The position numbers and the translations under genes are program-made. Below, piece after piece: positions 61,739 through 64,000 of a DNA stretch of 64,000 nucleotides (position 1 is its first letter; every line of letters starts with the position of its first letter). Under the pieces are notes generated by a model. It saw only the letters and a list, made by a program, of their open reading frames with translations. It made no database searches and had not been told where the DNA came from. Source of the DNA: Gracilimonas amylolytica (GTDB taxonomy: Bacteria > Bacteroidota > Rhodothermia > Balneolales > Balneolaceae); assembly GCF_002911695.1 (NCBI RefSeq), contig NZ_PQBS01000035.1:146665-210664 (forward strand), read 5' to 3'.

Positions 61739-63958
61739 ATGAAACATTTAATCCTAATAATTGGCTTGTTGTTCACCGGAGCGGAAGCGTTGATGGCTCA
61801 ACAGATATCCGTGAAAGTGGCGGATATGACAACCAAAGAACCCATTGTTCAGGCTCATATAAAAGACGGTCCTAATTCCGTGATCACGGTAACTGATGTC
61901 AACGGTATGTTCACTGTCGATCTGAGTAAATACTCACACCTCACGATCACAGCCGTTGGGTATGCCCCAAAAAATATTCACCTTCAGCGCGGAATGGAGG
62001 TTATCTACCTAAACCCTGAAGTATTCCGTGATCAGACCGAATTACTGGTGCTTGCCAATGAAGAAGGCGAGCAAAACGTACACGCCTACCATAACCGAAC
62101 CGCCGATCAGGGCATGGATCAGTTCCTCGATAACATCGATGGGGTTTCTACCACCAAACGTGGTGCATTTGGATGGGAGCCGGCCGTACGGGGACAAAGT
62201 GATCAGCGTATGAACCTGGTGATCGACGGAATGCAGGTTTTCAAAGCCTGTGTTGATAAAATGGATCCCATCACCTCTTATGTGGAAACCAATAACCTCT
62301 CAAAGCTTCAGATCGATAAAAGCGGAAGTGGTGTGGCACAAAACGGTACCGGTGTCAGTACGGTAAATCTGGTCACACAAAAAGCAGAAAGTGCCCCCAC
62401 CTCTTTTAATTTTAGCACTTCATATCGTGCCCCTGATCAGTACAGAACGGTCAGCTTAAGTGGCAACACTTCTGATGCATCCGGACGTAATGCCGTGCGT
62501 TTTTCAGGAAGCTATAAAAAAGCCGATGATTTTCGTGCCGGAAACGATCGAACCATACAGAACACGCAGTACGAAAAATTAAACCTGAACGTCAACTACC
62601 GCCATACATTCCCTTCCCAGCATTCTCTGGAGGCCGGTTACATCATGGATAAAGCCTATGACATCGGCTACCCTGCCTTGCTTATGGATGCCACAAAAGC
62701 TTTGGCAGACATCGGGCAGATCCGCTTCAATTTTGCTCCATCCAATAATGATTTTCAATTCAACACTGCGCAGGTATATGCCAACGGTGTCCGGCACTGG
62801 ATGGATGATTATGGCCGGGATGTGGCAAACCGACAGGTCATGAGAGGCATGTATATGCCCATGTATGGTACCACCACCACCTATGGTGCCAAATTGAATG
62901 GAGCGGCCACCCTTTTCGACCATCAATTTGATTGGTTCATGGACGCCTATATGTCTGACGCTTTCGGGGACATGCTCATGGAAAGTCTTGATCCATCTAT
63001 TCAGGATATGCTCATTTACAATCTGGATGAGGTTAAGACCAACAACGCGAGCCTGGGTTTCAGACACCGTATTCAACTGTCGGACAACGTATTGATGAAG
63101 ATCGAAGAGAGCATCCGATATAAGACACTCAGAACGGACAGTGAATCTCATGCCTCCTTCTTTCAGGGACTTTACGGAGAAGCGCCCGGTACACGTGCTA
63201 AATTCCTGCTCTCAGGTTCAGGCAGTGTACTCTGGATGATGAACAATAACTGGAGCCTTTCCGGAAGCCTGGTTTACTCAGAGCGCATGGGGAACCACAT
63301 GGAATTATTCGGACATTACATCTACAACTACACCGATGGCTTTTTCTATGACGGTAATCCCTGGCTGAAAACCGAACGCAGTATCAATACAGACATAAAC
63401 GCTACCTGGGAAACTACCGGACATTCCCTTTCTTTCACCCTCTTTCACAAACAGTATTTCAATTATATCGATGGCGTGTTAGGAACCGATTCGGGCAGTA
63501 ATGATTTCCGTTTCAAGCAATATGCCAATGTGGGCGATGCGGTCATCACAGGTGGAGAATTTCGAAGCTTTAACGATCTGGGGATGATGATCACCCTGGA
63601 AAACAGGCTTTCCTATCTCTATGCCCACAATCAAACACTCGATGAGCCGTTACCCCTCATGCCACCCCTGAAAGGAAATACCACTTTACACTTTCACCGG
63701 GGCCGGAATATGTTCATGGCTGATCTTGAATGGGCTGCGGAACAAAACAGAATTGCAGAAATCTCTTCTATTGAAGACCAAACCGGTGCATACGGAATAT
63801 TCAATCTTACATTTGAACGCAGATGGATGGACGGTGACCTGACAAGCATCGTCAGCCTGAACAACATACTGGATCACTACTATCACACCCACACCAGCAT
63901 CGGGAATATCCCCGAAGCCGGACGAAATTTAATGATATCCCTAAGTTATCAATTCTAA
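61739..63958 (+). CDS. TonB-dependent receptor, OprC/NosA-like copper transporter
   Basis: 739 residues. Signal peptide about 1-21, an N-terminal carboxypeptidase-regulatory-like domain (about 23-90), a plug starting near 120 (with GWEPAVRGQSDQRMNLVIDGMQV) and a C-terminal barrel ending in SLSYQF. The plug carries CVDKM (Cys171, Met175) followed by DP, and the barrel has HWM (His353, Met355). This is exactly the CxxxM plus HxM arrangement of the OprC copper site (Cys143, Met147, His323, Met325 in Pseudomonas). Met-rich loops (MRGMYMPMYG, 368-377) fit copper capture. It lacks a SusD partner. Complete inside the window. Confidence 0.88.
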   Translation: MKHLILIIGLLFTGAEALMAQQISVKVADMTTKEPIVQAHIKDGPNSVITVTDVNGMFTVDLSKYSHLTITAVGYAPKNIHLQRGMEVIYLNPEVFRDQTELLVLANEEGEQNVHAYHNRTADQGMDQFLDNIDGVSTTKRGAFGWEPAVRGQSDQRMNLVIDGMQVFKACVDKMDPITSYVETNNLSKLQIDKSGSGVAQNGTGVSTVNLVTQKAESAPTSFNFSTSYRAPDQYRTVSLSGNTSDASGRNAVRFSGSYKKADDFRAGNDRTIQNTQYEKLNLNVNYRHTFPSQHSLEAGYIMDKAYDIGYPALLMDATKALADIGQIRFNFAPSNNDFQFNTAQVYANGVRHWMDDYGRDVANRQVMRGMYMPMYGTTTTYGAKLNGAATLFDHQFDWFMDAYMSDAFGDMLMESLDPSIQDMLIYNLDEVKTNNASLGFRHRIQLSDNVLMKIEESIRYKTLRTDSESHASFFQGLYGEAPGTRAKFLLSGSGSVLWMMNNNWSLSGSLVYSERMGNHMELFGHYIYNYTDGFFYDGNPWLKTERSINTDINATWETTGHSLSFTLFHKQYFNYIDGVLGTDSGSNDFRFKQYANVGDAVITGGEFRSFNDLGMMITLENRLSYLYAHNQTLDEPLPLMPPLKGNTTLHFHRGRNMFMADLEWAAEQNRIAEISSIEDQTGAYGIFNLTFERRWMDGDLTSIVSLNNILDHYYHTHTSIGNIPEAGRNLMISLSYQF

Positions 63959-64000
63959 CGAGTTGATCGATGGTTGGTTGGTTAAGAGGAAACCTCTCTT

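Noticed and set aside
62579-63151. 190-codon minus-strand open frame inside the TonB receptor gene
   Set aside because: Antisense shadow; the plus-strand receptor reading is continuous, has signal peptide and motifs, and the minus frame shows no recognisable domain.
1-64000. CRISPR array, prophage or insertion-sequence transposase
   Set aside because: No regularly spaced repeats, phage structural genes, or DDE/tyrosine/serine recombinase proteins were recognised.

Overview
The window looks like chromosome from a member of the Bacteroidota/Balneolota group, probably a marine aerobic heterotroph related to Balneola or Gracilimonas. The evidence is a type IX secretion (T9SS) cargo protein with a C-terminal sorting domain, a PorD-family protein, a PorV/PorQ-like barrel, many SusC-like or TolC-like outer-membrane proteins, DUF families typical of that group, and a mevalonate pathway instead of MEP genes. 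The genus is inference. No ribosomal RNA, CRISPR array, prophage or transposase gene is visible.

Layout. 0-4 kb: the 3' end of a tRNA with its terminator, an orphan CHASE-PAS histidine kinase and a secreted metalloprotease (T9SS cargo). 3.8-7.4 kb: a 5-oxoprolinase operon (NRAMP-like transporter, pxpA, pxpB, pxpC). 7.5-13.6 kb: small housekeeping and hydrolase genes, an M1-type peptidase and a porin. 13.65-16.18 kb: an AT-rich insert bounded by a 105-bp direct repeat that copies the 3' end of the neighbouring helix-hairpin-helix/barrel gene. It carries an AraC-type regulator, a cysteine-containing secreted peptide, a strong hairpin terminator, a six-bladed beta-propeller protein and a MauE-like membrane protein. 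16.2-20 kb: envelope genes including porD. 20.1-23.7 kb: a complete etfB-etfA-fixC-fixX (FixABCX) set. 23.8-27.8 kb: DUF2207, DUF4382 and DUF3095 genes. 27.8-31.1 kb: copper nitrite reductase nirK with a NirV-like protein, a Sco protein and a blue-copper protein. 31.2-35.5 kb: a flavin monooxygenase-like protein, the FetAB iron exporter, a DAO-type oxidoreductase and a PII-like protein. 35.6-42.2 kb: a first RND efflux operon downstream of an ArsR-rhodanese regulator. 42.4-43.9 kb: a U32 protein overlapping a ferredoxin. 44-48.5 kb: a mevalonate operon in which HMG-CoA reductase and mevalonate kinase are one polypeptide. 48.7-52.7 kb: small proteins, lipoate ligase, heme A synthase and an SDR dehydrogenase. 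52.8-59.3 kb: a TetR regulator divergent from a second RND operon, with matched operators. 59.3-64 kb: a cytochrome c'-like protein and a probable copper-import locus ending in an OprC/NosA-like TonB receptor.

How the genes work together. Copper is a recurring theme: NirK, Sco, cupredoxin, CtaA/Cox15 for the heme-copper oxidase, and a TonB receptor that keeps both halves (CxxxM and HxM) of the OprC copper site. Electron flow is represented by FixABCX, nitrite reduction and heme A synthesis. Envelope traffic is represented by T9SS parts, two tripartite pumps and several barrels.

Best leads: (1) the repeat-bounded peptide/propeller/MauE island; (2) the HMG-CoA reductase-mevalonate kinase fusion; (3) the OprC-like copper-uptake locus with two accessory proteins; (4) a NirK with an insertion and a displaced type-1 axial Met; (5) a shared family of palindromic intergenic repeats; (6) the two matched TetR operators and the ArsR palindrome.
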